Position numbers and translations under genes: made by a program
NCBI GenBank assembly: GCA_964392465.1
Contig: CAYMPC010000005.1
Location: forward strand, 1 to 38,336
Length of the DNA: 38,336 nt
Origin: JAAXVZ01 sp964392465
GTDB taxonomy: Archaea; Nanobdellota; Nanobdellia; Woesearchaeales; GW2011-AR15
Reading direction: 5' to 3'
Shown here: in pieces, positions 8,306 through 14,775 of the stretch
Position numbering within the stretch: position 1 is the stretch's first letter
How the letters are laid out: every line of letters starts with the position of its first letter
The notes under the pieces: model-generated
Seen by the model: the letters and a program-made list of their open reading frames with translations, nothing else
What the model was told of the DNA's origin: nothing
The model's database searches: none

Positions 8306-9787
8306 ATGTTTATAAAAATGAAAAAAAAGAAAGTCCTGCTAATTACATACAACTCTCCGATGCATATACCTTTAAGAGTAATAGCTAGCATAATAAAAGA
8401 AAGATATGATATTAGTTATCTTTTTATTTTTGATATGATCTATATGTTTTTTAGAGATAAAAAACTTCACAAAACAAATTATTCTATTGAGCAAATTTTG
8501 GATTTTTGTAAAGATTTTGACTATATTTTGATATCAACAAACGCATATGATAAAGACTTAACCTTTTACTTGACTGATCTTCTAAAAATCAAATATCCGC
8601 AAAAAAAAATTATTTTAGGAGGGCCACACGCAATCTTTAATCCAGATGAATGTTTGAAACATGTTGATTATGTCTGTGTATGGGAGGGGTACAATATAAA
8701 TGATTTATTTGACTATATCGAAGGGAAATATAAAAAAAAAATACTTTTTAATTTTAGAGTTAAAGGAAAAATAAAAACAGAGTTAAAGACCCTGAAAAGT
8801 TTAGATATGTTGCCTATTTTAGATTATGAATTAAGTACAAATTACTTTTTCTTAAAAAACAAGATAATAGGCCCTCAAAAATACCTTCCAACTTTAGTAT
8901 GGTATGAGACATCAAGAGGCTGTATGTTTAGCTGTTCCTATTGCAGTAACTTTAAACTAAACTTAATAAAGAAAAAAAATTATTTACCTCTTTTAACTTT
9001 TAGTTCTGCAAAAAAGGTAATAAATGATCTGAAAAAACTTCTTGAAATAAATAAATATCTAAGAGAAATTAATTTTACAGACGATAATTTTTTTTTCCAT
9101 AGCAAAGAGTTTCTATCTCAATTTGTAAAGGGCTATAATAAATATATAAATAAACCTCTTGTTTTTCAAATAGATCCCAGGGCAAAAGATATACAAGCCA
9201 AATTAAAGATAATAATGAATGTTAAAGCAAATTTGGTTATTATGACAGGCATTCAATCAGGTTCAAAAAAATTTAATAAACAAGTATATAATAGATCTCA
9301 TGATTATCAAAAATTAATAGAGTTAAACAATTATTTGATTAGCACATCTAAAAAAAACTTTTTGAATATGTATTATATGATTCAAGGAAACCCTTTAGAA
9401 TCAAGAAAAGATGTTCTTGAAACAATCAATTTCATGTTGCAATTAAAAAACGCGGTTTTTATCATACCTTTTTACACACCTATACCTAATACCCCCTTAG
9501 GTGATAAACTAGAAAAAGAGTATAATGATTTGAATACTTTTGCGTCTCTTCCATTTAATATCTTTAAAAAACATGCTTTTTACTATTTTTATTCAATGAT
9601 AATTAGCAGATTCAATTACATTGGGTTGGGATTTTTATTACCTAAAAAATTTTCACAGACGTTTTTTACGGAGTTTTTAAATAATGCTTTTTTTGCTAGG
9701 TTATATTATCTTTATATCAATATACACAATTATTTAATTATAAAACAATTGAGTAATAGTATAATTTTATCCATTAAAAATAAATAA
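8306..9787 (+). CDS. B12-binding-type radical SAM protein (duplicated copy B)
   Basis: This 493-residue protein is identical in every residue to the one at 5291, with the same Cys206/Cys210/Cys213 cluster motif and the same alternative start 12 nt downstream (8318). It is preceded at 17 bp by the altered zinc-ribbon copy B. The lack of any substitution indicates a very recent duplication, gene conversion between the copies, or an assembly duplication. The differing flanks (copy B is followed by a methylthiotransferase remnant and a tRNA leader copy) favour a real event. Function is as uncertain as for copy A. Confidence 0.88.
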   Translation: MFIKMKKKKVLLITYNSPMHIPLRVIASIIKERYDISYLFIFDMIYMFFRDKKLHKTNYSIEQILDFCKDFDYILISTNAYDKDLTFYLTDLLKIKYPQKKIILGGPHAIFNPDECLKHVDYVCVWEGYNINDLFDYIEGKYKKKILFNFRVKGKIKTELKTLKSLDMLPILDYELSTNYFFLKNKIIGPQKYLPTLVWYETSRGCMFSCSYCSNFKLNLIKKKNYLPLLTFSSAKKVINDLKKLLEINKYLREINFTDDNFFFHSKEFLSQFVKGYNKYINKPLVFQIDPRAKDIQAKLKIIMNVKANLVIMTGIQSGSKKFNKQVYNRSHDYQKLIELNNYLISTSKKNFLNMYYMIQGNPLESRKDVLETINFMLQLKNAVFIIPFYTPIPNTPLGDKLEKEYNDLNTFASLPFNIFKKHAFYYFYSMIISRFNYIGLGFLLPKKFSQTFFTEFLNNAFFARLYYLYINIHNYLIIKQLSNSIILSIKNK

Positions 9788-9809
9788 CCTCTGGTAAATT
9801 TTTATTTTT

Positions 9810-9859
9810 TTATAAACCAAATCTATTTGAGTAATTAATTATTGTTAATTTTCTTTTTT
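9810..9859 (-). pseudogene. 3'-terminal remnant of the methylthiotransferase gene
   Basis: These 50 bp repeat the last 50 bp of the minus-strand methylthiotransferase gene (6795-6844), including its stop codon, with no gene body upstream. It is a passenger fragment of the duplication and polarises it: copy A is the source. Confidence 0.85.
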
Positions 9860-9865
9860 TTAGCT

Positions 9866-9968
9866 ATAAAAGACACTAACATTTAAAAAAGAGTTAAAAT
9901 TATAATTTTTCTATTAATAAATGCCCCTGTAGCTCAGCGGTTAGAGCGACTGTTTCGTAAAGATACAG
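9866..9968 (+). repeat. 103-bp direct repeat: tRNA-Thr leader and 5' half, copy 1
   Basis: The segment matches 11473-11575 at an offset of 1,607 bp with two mismatches seen (one in the leader near 9917, one at 9961 in the intron). It contains a TTAAAATTATAA promoter-like element about 24 nt before the tRNA start and the tRNA through the anticodon loop. Confidence 0.88.
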
Positions 9969-9973
9969 ACAGT
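9923..9973 (+). pseudogene. truncated tRNA-Thr(CGT) copy
   Basis: The acceptor 5' strand, D arm and anticodon arm match the intact tRNA-Thr at 11530, and the ACTGT/ACAGT anticodon stem can still close around a shortened intron-like loop. After ACAGT (9969-9973) the sequence departs completely. The variable loop, T arm and 3' acceptor strand are missing, so no tRNA can form. Its promoter-like leader is kept, so a short RNA might still be transcribed. Confidence 0.85.
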
Positions 9974-10058
9974 TGATGATATAAATATTGAAAAAGTGTA
10001 TGGGTAGTAGAGAGGAAGAAATAAATAACTTAAAAAGGAATATTTATTCTAAATTAAA

Positions 10059-10222
10059 ATGGCAAAATGTTCAATTTGTGGCAATAACTTATAAGTAAAT
10101 TTCTTGATAAACTAATTGGTAAAATTGTTAAAGATAATAAAGGAAAACAGCTTTTAATCTGTTTTAGTTGTCAAAGTAAATTTAACTCTAAAGGAGACAT
10201 ATTAAAAAACTTTGCTAAATAA
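10059..10222 (+). pseudogene. frameshifted small zinc-ribbon gene (copy C)
   Basis: The frame starts with ATG and gives Cys4-x2-Cys7 (MAKCSICGNN), then hits TAA after 11 codons. Shifting frame by one base restores the rest of the family, including a GKIVKDNKGKQ segment and the second Cys pair (CFSC), and ends at TAA 10220-10222. The alignment with copy A (5112) is explained by a single-base deletion near 10089. Outside the Cys motifs it has diverged clearly from copies A and B, so it is an older copy. A sequencing error cannot be excluded. The last 52 bp overlap, antisense, the 3' end of the gene at 10171-11301. Confidence 0.7.
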
Positions 10223-11301
10223 AATTTAATCCCAAGCTTTTTCTTAAAATTTGAAAAGCAGATCTCAGAGTAATTTTCAGGAAAGAGATTACAGTCATTA
10301 TATCTCAAAAAACTTGTCTCAAGAGTTTCTAGTTGCATCATTTTGTTAAAACAGAAATCTTTGTGAGTAGAAGGAAGAAGAACGCACATGCTTATTTTTT
10401 TTGAAGGGGATATATCTTGTCTTAAAGCAATAGCTTTGCTTAAACCAGTTAGACAAGAAGCATATTCGTTATTTTTAAAATCTTTACAAAGAGAAGAGGT
10501 TTCATTGTTAGTTGAAATGCCAAAATAAAAGCCGATTCCTTGTATACATTCCTCTTTATATTTTTTATCAACCAACTCACAAAACCGTTTGCTTTGGTTA
10601 TAACCAGATGTTTGGAATAACGCAAAAGCCAGATGATCAAAACATAAAAAGTCCTTTATTTCTGTAGATTTCTTACACAAAAGAGAAATTTCTTCATAAT
10701 ATTCATTTGACTGTTCAATCATTGATAAACCATCTGCTATGACATAAAAGCATTCGGCTTTCCATAATTCATTTTTTGTTTCATTGCACAGATTAGATAT
10801 AGCCTCAATTTTTTCAGATGTATTTTCATATAAAGATAGAGAATAACTTGCAGCAATGAAAAATATGCATCCATCTATCAAATTTGAATTATTTACCTCG
10901 TTACAAATATCTTTTGATTTATTTAAGCTGTTTTTTGCATTAAATGCAACATACTTATAGACGCAATATAATTTATTATATTTGTCATATTTATTACATG
11001 ATTCTAAACTTGATTTAAAAAAAGTAACATTCTTTTTATTTACAAGAAAAGGAATCATATGAGGCCTATATCGCAACCTTTGGGATACATATTGCAGATA
11101 AGGATCTGAAATAAAAATATAATTTTCAGATAGCATATTAGCATTATCTGTCCCAAAATAGCACATATCTCTTTTGTGAATATCAGTAAATATTTGACAC
11201 TTTATTGAAGGATTCTTTTCAAAATAGTATTTTATTATGAATAGGAAGATGATCAAAATAATTAAAGAAAATAAGATGATACGTTTTTTAGTAAAACTCA
11301 T
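10171..11301 (-). CDS. exported or membrane-anchored Cys-rich helical-repeat protein
   Basis: This 376-residue protein has a Lys/Arg start and one hydrophobic N-terminal segment (about 8-27), a signal anchor or signal peptide. The remainder is predicted outside the membrane and contains a long series of Cys residues, often two per 30-40 residues in a C-x(10-15)-C rhythm with Ala/Tyr-rich helices between them. This is reminiscent of disulfide-clamped Sel1/TPR-like repeats. I recognise no named family. A TATA-like TTTAAAAA lies about 27-29 nt before the ATG, fitting leaderless transcription. It lies between the truncated and intact tRNA-Thr copies, so it may have arrived with the duplicated segment. 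Its last codons overlap zinc-ribbon pseudogene C on the other strand. Confidence 0.7.
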   Translation of the reverse strand: MSFTKKRIILFSLIILIIFLFIIKYYFEKNPSIKCQIFTDIHKRDMCYFGTDNANMLSENYIFISDPYLQYVSQRLRYRPHMIPFLVNKKNVTFFKSSLESCNKYDKYNKLYCVYKYVAFNAKNSLNKSKDICNEVNNSNLIDGCIFFIAASYSLSLYENTSEKIEAISNLCNETKNELWKAECFYVIADGLSMIEQSNEYYEEISLLCKKSTEIKDFLCFDHLAFALFQTSGYNQSKRFCELVDKKYKEECIQGIGFYFGISTNNETSSLCKDFKNNEYASCLTGLSKAIALRQDISPSKKISMCVLLPSTHKDFCFNKMMQLETLETSFLRYNDCNLFPENYSEICFSNFKKKLGIKFYLAKFFNMSPLELNLL

Positions 11302-11472
11302 TGTCTATTGATAATTCTTTTTACTATTTAAAAACTTCTTTCAATTATTTTTTTTATTTCTCTTATTAATTGTTTCTGAATTGTTCTACTTTTAGTTTAA
11401 GCATTTGATGCTATTAAAAAAGGTTTCATGTTTACTGGCAGTTTCAAATATTTTTAATTTTTCTTTTTGGCC

Positions 11473-11575
11473 ATAAAAGACACTAACATTTAAAAAAGAG
11501 TTAAAATTATAATTTTTCTATTACTAAATGCCCCTGTAGCTCAGCGGTTAGAGCGACTGTTTCGTAAGGATACAG
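11473..11575 (+). repeat. 103-bp direct repeat: tRNA-Thr leader and 5' half, copy 2
   Basis: This is the partner of 9866-9968. Here the repeat leads into the complete tRNA-Thr gene. The repeat ends in the intron, five nucleotides before the 3' strand of the anticodon stem. Confidence 0.88.
11501..11512 (+). promoter_or_regulatory. TATA-like box of tRNA-Thr
   Basis: TTAAAATTATAA is centred about 24 nt before the first tRNA base, suiting an archaeal tRNA promoter. The same element precedes the truncated copy (9894-9905). Confidence 0.5.
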
Positions 11576-11615
11576 AAAAAACAGTAGGTCGGGAGTTCAA
11601 ATCTTCTCAGGGGCT
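11530..11615 (+). tRNA. tRNA-Thr (anticodon CGT) with 13-nt intron
   Basis: A full cloverleaf can be drawn. Acceptor GCCCCTG (11530-11536) pairs with CAGGGGC (11608-11614). The D arm is GCTC/GAGC, the anticodon stem ACTGT (11556-11560) pairs with ACAGT (11581-11585), and the T arm is GGGAG/CTTCT around TTCAAAT. The loop TTCGTAA gives anticodon CGT (Thr, codon ACG), and the discriminator T73 suits archaeal tRNA-Thr. Between positions 37 and 38 there are 13 extra bases (about 11567-11579), the usual place for an archaeal intron; I could not confirm a full bulge-helix-bulge fold. CCA is not encoded. The 5' half is duplicated at 9923. Confidence 0.92.
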
Positions 11616-11652
11616 CTTTTGTTATAAAAATAACAAATATTCTTTTTTTTGT
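11616..11652 (+). terminator. possible poly-T terminator after tRNA-Thr
   Basis: A CTTTT run follows the tRNA directly, then a short GTTAT/ATAAC hairpin and an uninterrupted T tract around 11643-11650. Archaeal RNA polymerase stops at such T runs. No gene lies here. Confidence 0.35.
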
Positions 11653-11673
11653 TTTATCTTATCCTCAAAAACA

Positions 11674-11686
11674 TTTTTAAATATAC
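11674..11686 (+). promoter_or_regulatory. TATA-like box for the gene at 11704
   Basis: TTTTTAAATATAC is centred about 24 nt before the ATG, consistent with a leaderless transcript. Confidence 0.5.
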
Positions 11687-11703
11687 TATTTTTAACTTAA
11701 AAT

Positions 11704-12279
11704 ATGGCTGTAGAAAAAGTATCAATGAGGGAGGTAAGAAAAAGATATAGAAAGCTCCCTATAGATAGAAAATGGATTATTCTGGCTCTTGTCGTTTATA
11801 TCCTATGTTTAATATTGAAGATTAACATAATTCCGCTTTTATTTTTGACAGTTTTTTGCGTTGCTAATGCAATCTTGCTTTCTATAGATAGATATGTACA
11901 GGCTCCTTTGGATTTAGAATTATCCACTTTTTCTGCTGTTTTGATGACAACAAACTATAGTATCAAATGGGGAATCGCAGTTGCAGTATTGACAAAATTA
12001 GCAGCAATATTTTACAATAAGAACATCAGAGTAGACCATGTTTTTATGATTGGTGGTTATGTGATAGCCGCAATGTTTGCAAATATGTTCAAAGGAATGC
12101 CTATTGTTTTGCTTGGTATCCTTGTTACAATTATAGTCAATATTTATACTGTTTTTATATCAAAATATGTCACAATGCTCTCAAATTATGAGATTATGAC
12201 TTATGGTGCAAGTAATACAATGTTTAATATTGTCTTGTTTATTGGTTTTTCAGAAATTCTCTTAAAAATAATGCTTTAA
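11704..12279 (+). CDS. multi-pass membrane protein, paralogue 1
   Basis: This 191-residue protein has a basic N terminus (about 30 residues) followed by four or five hydrophobic segments. The central segment with DRYVQAPLDLELSTF, then SAVLMT, TKLAAI, ANMFKGMP and SNYEI, is shared with the next gene (12344), so the two arose by tandem duplication. The Asp/Glu residues next to membrane segments and the ANxF(K/R)G(M/L)P motif are likely functional, but I recognise no family; the overall look is of a small transporter subunit or membrane scaffold. It is preceded by its own TATA-like box and starts just after the tRNA-Thr. The basic N-terminal extension is absent from the paralogue. Confidence 0.75.
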   Translation: MAVEKVSMREVRKRYRKLPIDRKWIILALVVYILCLILKINIIPLLFLTVFCVANAILLSIDRYVQAPLDLELSTFSAVLMTTNYSIKWGIAVAVLTKLAAIFYNKNIRVDHVFMIGGYVIAAMFANMFKGMPIVLLGILVTIIVNIYTVFISKYVTMLSNYEIMTYGASNTMFNIVLFIGFSEILLKIML

Positions 12280-12343
12280 TTTGTTATTAGGATAACATAA
12301 TATTTTTATACTAATATTTTTATAATATAAAAAATCAAAAAAT

Positions 12344-12907
12344 ATGGTTAACGAAGTTAACAATCACTTTAAACTTATTCTAAAAAATAAGTATAATCTA
12401 AAATTTTTTTTTGCATCTGTTTTATTTATTTTTATTTTGTCTTATCTTATTGATATAAAACCTTTTATATTCCTTATTCTTCTCTGTTTTTTAAACACAC
12501 TTCTCCTGCTTTACGATAGATATGTTGAGCTGCCTATAGATATTGAGCTCTCCACCTTTTCAGCAGTATTAATGACCCTAAAATTCGGATTAAATTGGGG
12601 AATTGCTGCAGGAGTTTTGACAAAACTTGCTGCAATAATTTCTAATAGAGATTTCAATAAGAATAGTATTGTTTCTTTAAGTGCTTATGCTCTTGTTGCT
12701 GTCCTAGCAAATATTTTCAGGGGGTTGCCCTTTCTTACATTGGGCATTATTATTGCAGTTTTAATTAATTTATACGTAATTTTGTTTTCCAGATTTATAC
12801 TCTTTATGTCAAATTATGAAATAGCAATGTATTCTATAAGCAATGTTATATTTAATATAATTGTGTTTATTGTCTTTACAAACATTTCTTTATTGTTTGG
12901 GATATAA
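12344..12907 (+). CDS. multi-pass membrane protein, paralogue 2
   Basis: This 187-residue protein is homologous along its length to the one at 11704: DRYVELPIDIELSTF, TKLAAI, ANIFRGLP and SNYEI motifs occur in the same order, with four or five predicted membrane segments. The N terminus is less basic. A+T-rich DNA before the ATG (about 12298-12328) contains TATA-like sequences, so it may have its own promoter. The conserved ELSTFSAVLM segment suggests a shared binding site or pairing interface; a heterodimer is plausible but is inference. Confidence 0.75.
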   Translation: MVNEVNNHFKLILKNKYNLKFFFASVLFIFILSYLIDIKPFIFLILLCFLNTLLLLYDRYVELPIDIELSTFSAVLMTLKFGLNWGIAAGVLTKLAAIISNRDFNKNSIVSLSAYALVAVLANIFRGLPFLTLGIIIAVLINLYVILFSRFILFMSNYEIAMYSISNVIFNIIVFIVFTNISLLFGI

Positions 12908-12915
12908 TCATCAAA

Positions 12916-12926
12916 TTTTTATAAAC
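12916..12926 (+). promoter_or_regulatory. TATA-like box for the methyltransferase gene
   Basis: TTTTTATAAAC is centred 24 nt before the ATG at 12945. This supports that start over the upstream in-frame ATG at 12861, which would lie inside the preceding gene. Confidence 0.5.
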
Positions 12927-12944
12927 AAAACATTCCCTTTATCT

Positions 12945-13547
12945 ATGGAGCATTATTTTTCAGAAAAACAGGAATCTAAGCTAGATTTGAAAAAAGTAAA
13001 TATTAAATTAAAAAGAATGAATTTTGAACTGTATTCTGCCTCAGGAATCTTTTCAAAAGAAGGCTTAGATAAAGGCACAGAACTTTTAATTGATTCTGCA
13101 ATTATAAATGAAGGTTCAAATATTCTTGATATGGGATGCGGAATTGGTGTTGTCGGCATCTCAATAAAATTACTTAATCCCAGAACTAAAATTCTTATGG
13201 TTGACATAAATGAGAGGGCTGTAATGATAAGCAGGAAAAATATTGAATTACACAAATTAAAAGAAACAGAGGCAAGAAAGAGTGATGTTTTTTTAAAAGT
13301 AAATGAAAGTTTTGATACTATTTTGGTGAATCCGCCGCAAACAGCAGGAAAAGCAGTTTGTTTTAAGATAATTGAGGATTCTTTTAATCATCTTAATGAA
13401 GAAGGTACATTACAATTAGTTGCTAGGCATAAAAAAGGAGGAGAGACCCTTCAGAATAAGATGGAAGAAGTTTTTGGCAATTCTGAAACACTAGCAAAAA
13501 AATCAGGGTTTAGGGTTTACCTTAGTAAAAAGAAAAAATGCAAATAG
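12945..13547 (+). CDS. RsmC-like class I SAM methyltransferase
   Basis: The protein is 200 residues from the ATG at 12945. A longer ORF starts at 12861, but the extra 28 residues overlap the membrane protein gene and precede a TATA-like element. Motif I is ILDMGCGIGVVG, the acidic residue after strand 2 is in MVDINERA, and the catalytic motif is NPPQTAG, as in RsmC/RlmG-type guanine-N2 methyltransferases (COG2813). The archaeal forms are single-domain. It probably methylates rRNA or another structured RNA; the exact base cannot be told. The stop overlaps the start of the Dus gene by 10 nt, so the two RNA-modification genes form a coupled operon. Confidence 0.85.
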   Translation: MEHYFSEKQESKLDLKKVNIKLKRMNFELYSASGIFSKEGLDKGTELLIDSAIINEGSNILDMGCGIGVVGISIKLLNPRTKILMVDINERAVMISRKNIELHKLKETEARKSDVFLKVNESFDTILVNPPQTAGKAVCFKIIEDSFNHLNEEGTLQLVARHKKGGETLQNKMEEVFGNSETLAKKSGFRVYLSKKKKCK

Positions 13548-14333
13548 GCCAACTGAATATAAAAGGGAAATTATTTCTTGCGCCAATGTGCAATGTTACA
13601 GCACTTCCCTTTAGATTATTATGTAAAAAATATGGAGCAGCATTTGTTTATTCTGAGATGNNNNNNNNNNNNNNNNNNNNNNNNNNNNNNNNNNNNNNNN
13701 NNNNNNNNNNNNNNNNNNNNNNNNNNNNNNNNNNNNNNNNNNNNNNNNNNNNNNNNNNNNTTGGTAGAAAAAATAGCAAATGCTATTAAAATTCCACTTA
13801 CCTGCAAAATAAGAATTTTAAATAATGAAAAAGAAACTCTTGAAATTGCGAAGCTTATTGAAAAAGCAGGAGCAAAGGCAATTACAATACATGGAAGAAC
13901 AGCAAAACAAAAATATTCAGGAAAGGCAGAATGGAATATTATTAAAAAGGTAAAAGAAAAGGCAAAAATTCCTATTATATTAAATGGAGATGTCAAAGAT
14001 GAAATTTCAGCAGAAAAGGCATTTTCTTTTACAAAGTGTGATGCTGTTATGATAGGAAGAGCAGCAATAGGAAATCCTTTTATTTTTAAGAGAATAAGCT
14101 ATTATTTGGGAACAGGAAAAAATCTTGAAAGACAAACATATAAAGAAAGGATAAATGATTTTGAGGAATTTTTGGGGTTATGTAAAAATTATAGTTATAT
14201 TAATTTAACTTATATAAAAATGCAGGCTTGCAATTTTGCAAAAGAATTCATAGGTGCATCACGAGTAAGAGATAAAATAAGCAAAGCAAAATCAGCAGAA
14301 GAAATAATTAATCTATTAAATGAAAAAAATTAA
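13538..14333 (+). CDS. dus: tRNA-dihydrouridine synthase (interrupted by scaffold gap)
   Basis: The N-terminal 41 residues carry the FMN-barrel start (LFLAPMCNVTALPFRLL and a YSEM motif). After the gap come TCKIRI, ITIHGRTAKQKYSG, ILNGDV and MIGRAAIGNP, all Dus hallmarks for FMN and tRNA binding. The flanks are in different frames across 100 Ns, so the gap size is nominal. By family length I expect about 70 missing residues (around 210 bp), including the catalytic Cys of the GCP motif. NVTALPF replaces the more usual GVTDxPF. Dus enzymes reduce uridines in the tRNA D-loop using NADPH and FMN. The start overlaps the methyltransferase gene by 10 nt; the stop overlaps the convergent gene at 14330. 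Confidence 0.9.
13661..13760. other. assembly gap of 100 N
   Basis: The run lies inside the Dus gene. The frame changes across it, which a true multiple-of-three insert would not cause, so 100 is a placeholder. Confidence 0.99.
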
Positions 14334-14686
14334 AGTTCTTTAATTATATTCATGCTATAAGTAACTAGCCTTATTCCAACGCCTAATTTTAAAAGAGAAG
14401 AAAGCAAGCCCATGTGTTCTTTTCCTGTTCCAGAAGCAAGATTTAAAGCAACCTCTGTTCCTGTAATTCTTTCTTTTAGTTGTTTGGTAATTTTGTCAAT
14501 TATTAATTCAATGGGTTCTTCAAAATTAATAACAACTAATTCTGTTTTTTCATTAGCCTTAAAAGTATCTTTTCCAAATTGATTAGTAATAAGAATCACT
14601 TTATCCCACTCATGATTAGTTATTAGTTTTACCACTTCTGTCCATGTTCCTTTTCCAGTTGATAATACTGCCACTAGTTCTGTCAT
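14330..14686 (-). CDS. small Rossmann-like protein, possibly CARF-like
   Basis: This 118-residue protein begins with a hydrophobic strand and Gly loop (MTELVAVLSTGKGTW), contains an ILITNQFG strand, and ends with LNLASGTGKEHMGLLSSLL followed by a GIRLV strand. Alternating strands and helices, with a small-residue loop (ASGTGKEHM) late in the domain, resemble CARF-type Rossmann domains, where a similar loop (GGTK-like) contacts a cyclic oligonucleotide. This is by eye only, and no effector domain or CRISPR locus is present. A TATA-like TTTTTAAAAA lies about 27 nt before the ATG, so it is probably a leaderless monocistronic gene. It overlaps the 3' end of the Dus gene by 4 nt, tail to tail. Confidence 0.65.
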   Translation of the reverse strand: MTELVAVLSTGKGTWTEVVKLITNHEWDKVILITNQFGKDTFKANEKTELVVINFEEPIELIIDKITKQLKERITGTEVALNLASGTGKEHMGLLSSLLKLGVGIRLVTYSMNIIKEL

Positions 14687-14744
14687 ATTTTTTTAAAAAG
14701 TCTTTATGTTTTTAAAAATTGCTGCTAATATTATTTAGCATAAC

Positions 14745-14754
14745 TTTTATAAAA
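14745..14754 (+). promoter_or_regulatory. TATA-like box for the M50 protease gene
   Basis: TTTTATAAAA is centred 26-27 nt before the ATG at 14776. An in-frame ATG at 14719 lies upstream of this box and is therefore less likely to be used. Confidence 0.5.
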
Positions 14755-14775
14755 TTCCTTTTTTTTATTTTATCC

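Larger units (their letters stand above)
8154..9859 (+). repeat. 1,706-bp direct repeat, copy B
   Basis: This is the second copy of the segment at 5139-6844. Its right end carries the last 50 bp of the methylthiotransferase gene, whose body is absent here. Copy B therefore derives from the copy A locus, where that gene is complete. The junction at 9860 runs almost directly into the tRNA-Thr leader repeat that starts at 9866. Confidence 0.93.

Noticed and set aside
5139..9859. Duplicated block as an insertion sequence or composite transposon
   Set aside because: No transposase gene, terminal inverted repeats or target-site duplication could be found at either edge.
9969..10058. Possible C/D box small RNA (TGATGA at about 9974)
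   Set aside because: The base before the box is T rather than a purine and no matching CTGA D box lies at a suitable distance.
9866..11575. Segment between the tRNA copies as an integrated virus or plasmid
   Set aside because: It is only 1.6 kb, has no integrase or replication gene, and duplicates the 5' rather than the usual 3' part of the tRNA.
12861..12944. 28-residue N-terminal extension of the methyltransferase
   Set aside because: It overlaps the upstream membrane protein gene and precedes a TATA-like element positioned for the ATG at 12945.
13538..13789. Short ORF across the gap suggesting a truncated Dus protein
   Set aside because: The frame change occurs across a nominal 100-N gap; both sides carry Dus motifs in their own frames, so it is one gene with missing sequence.
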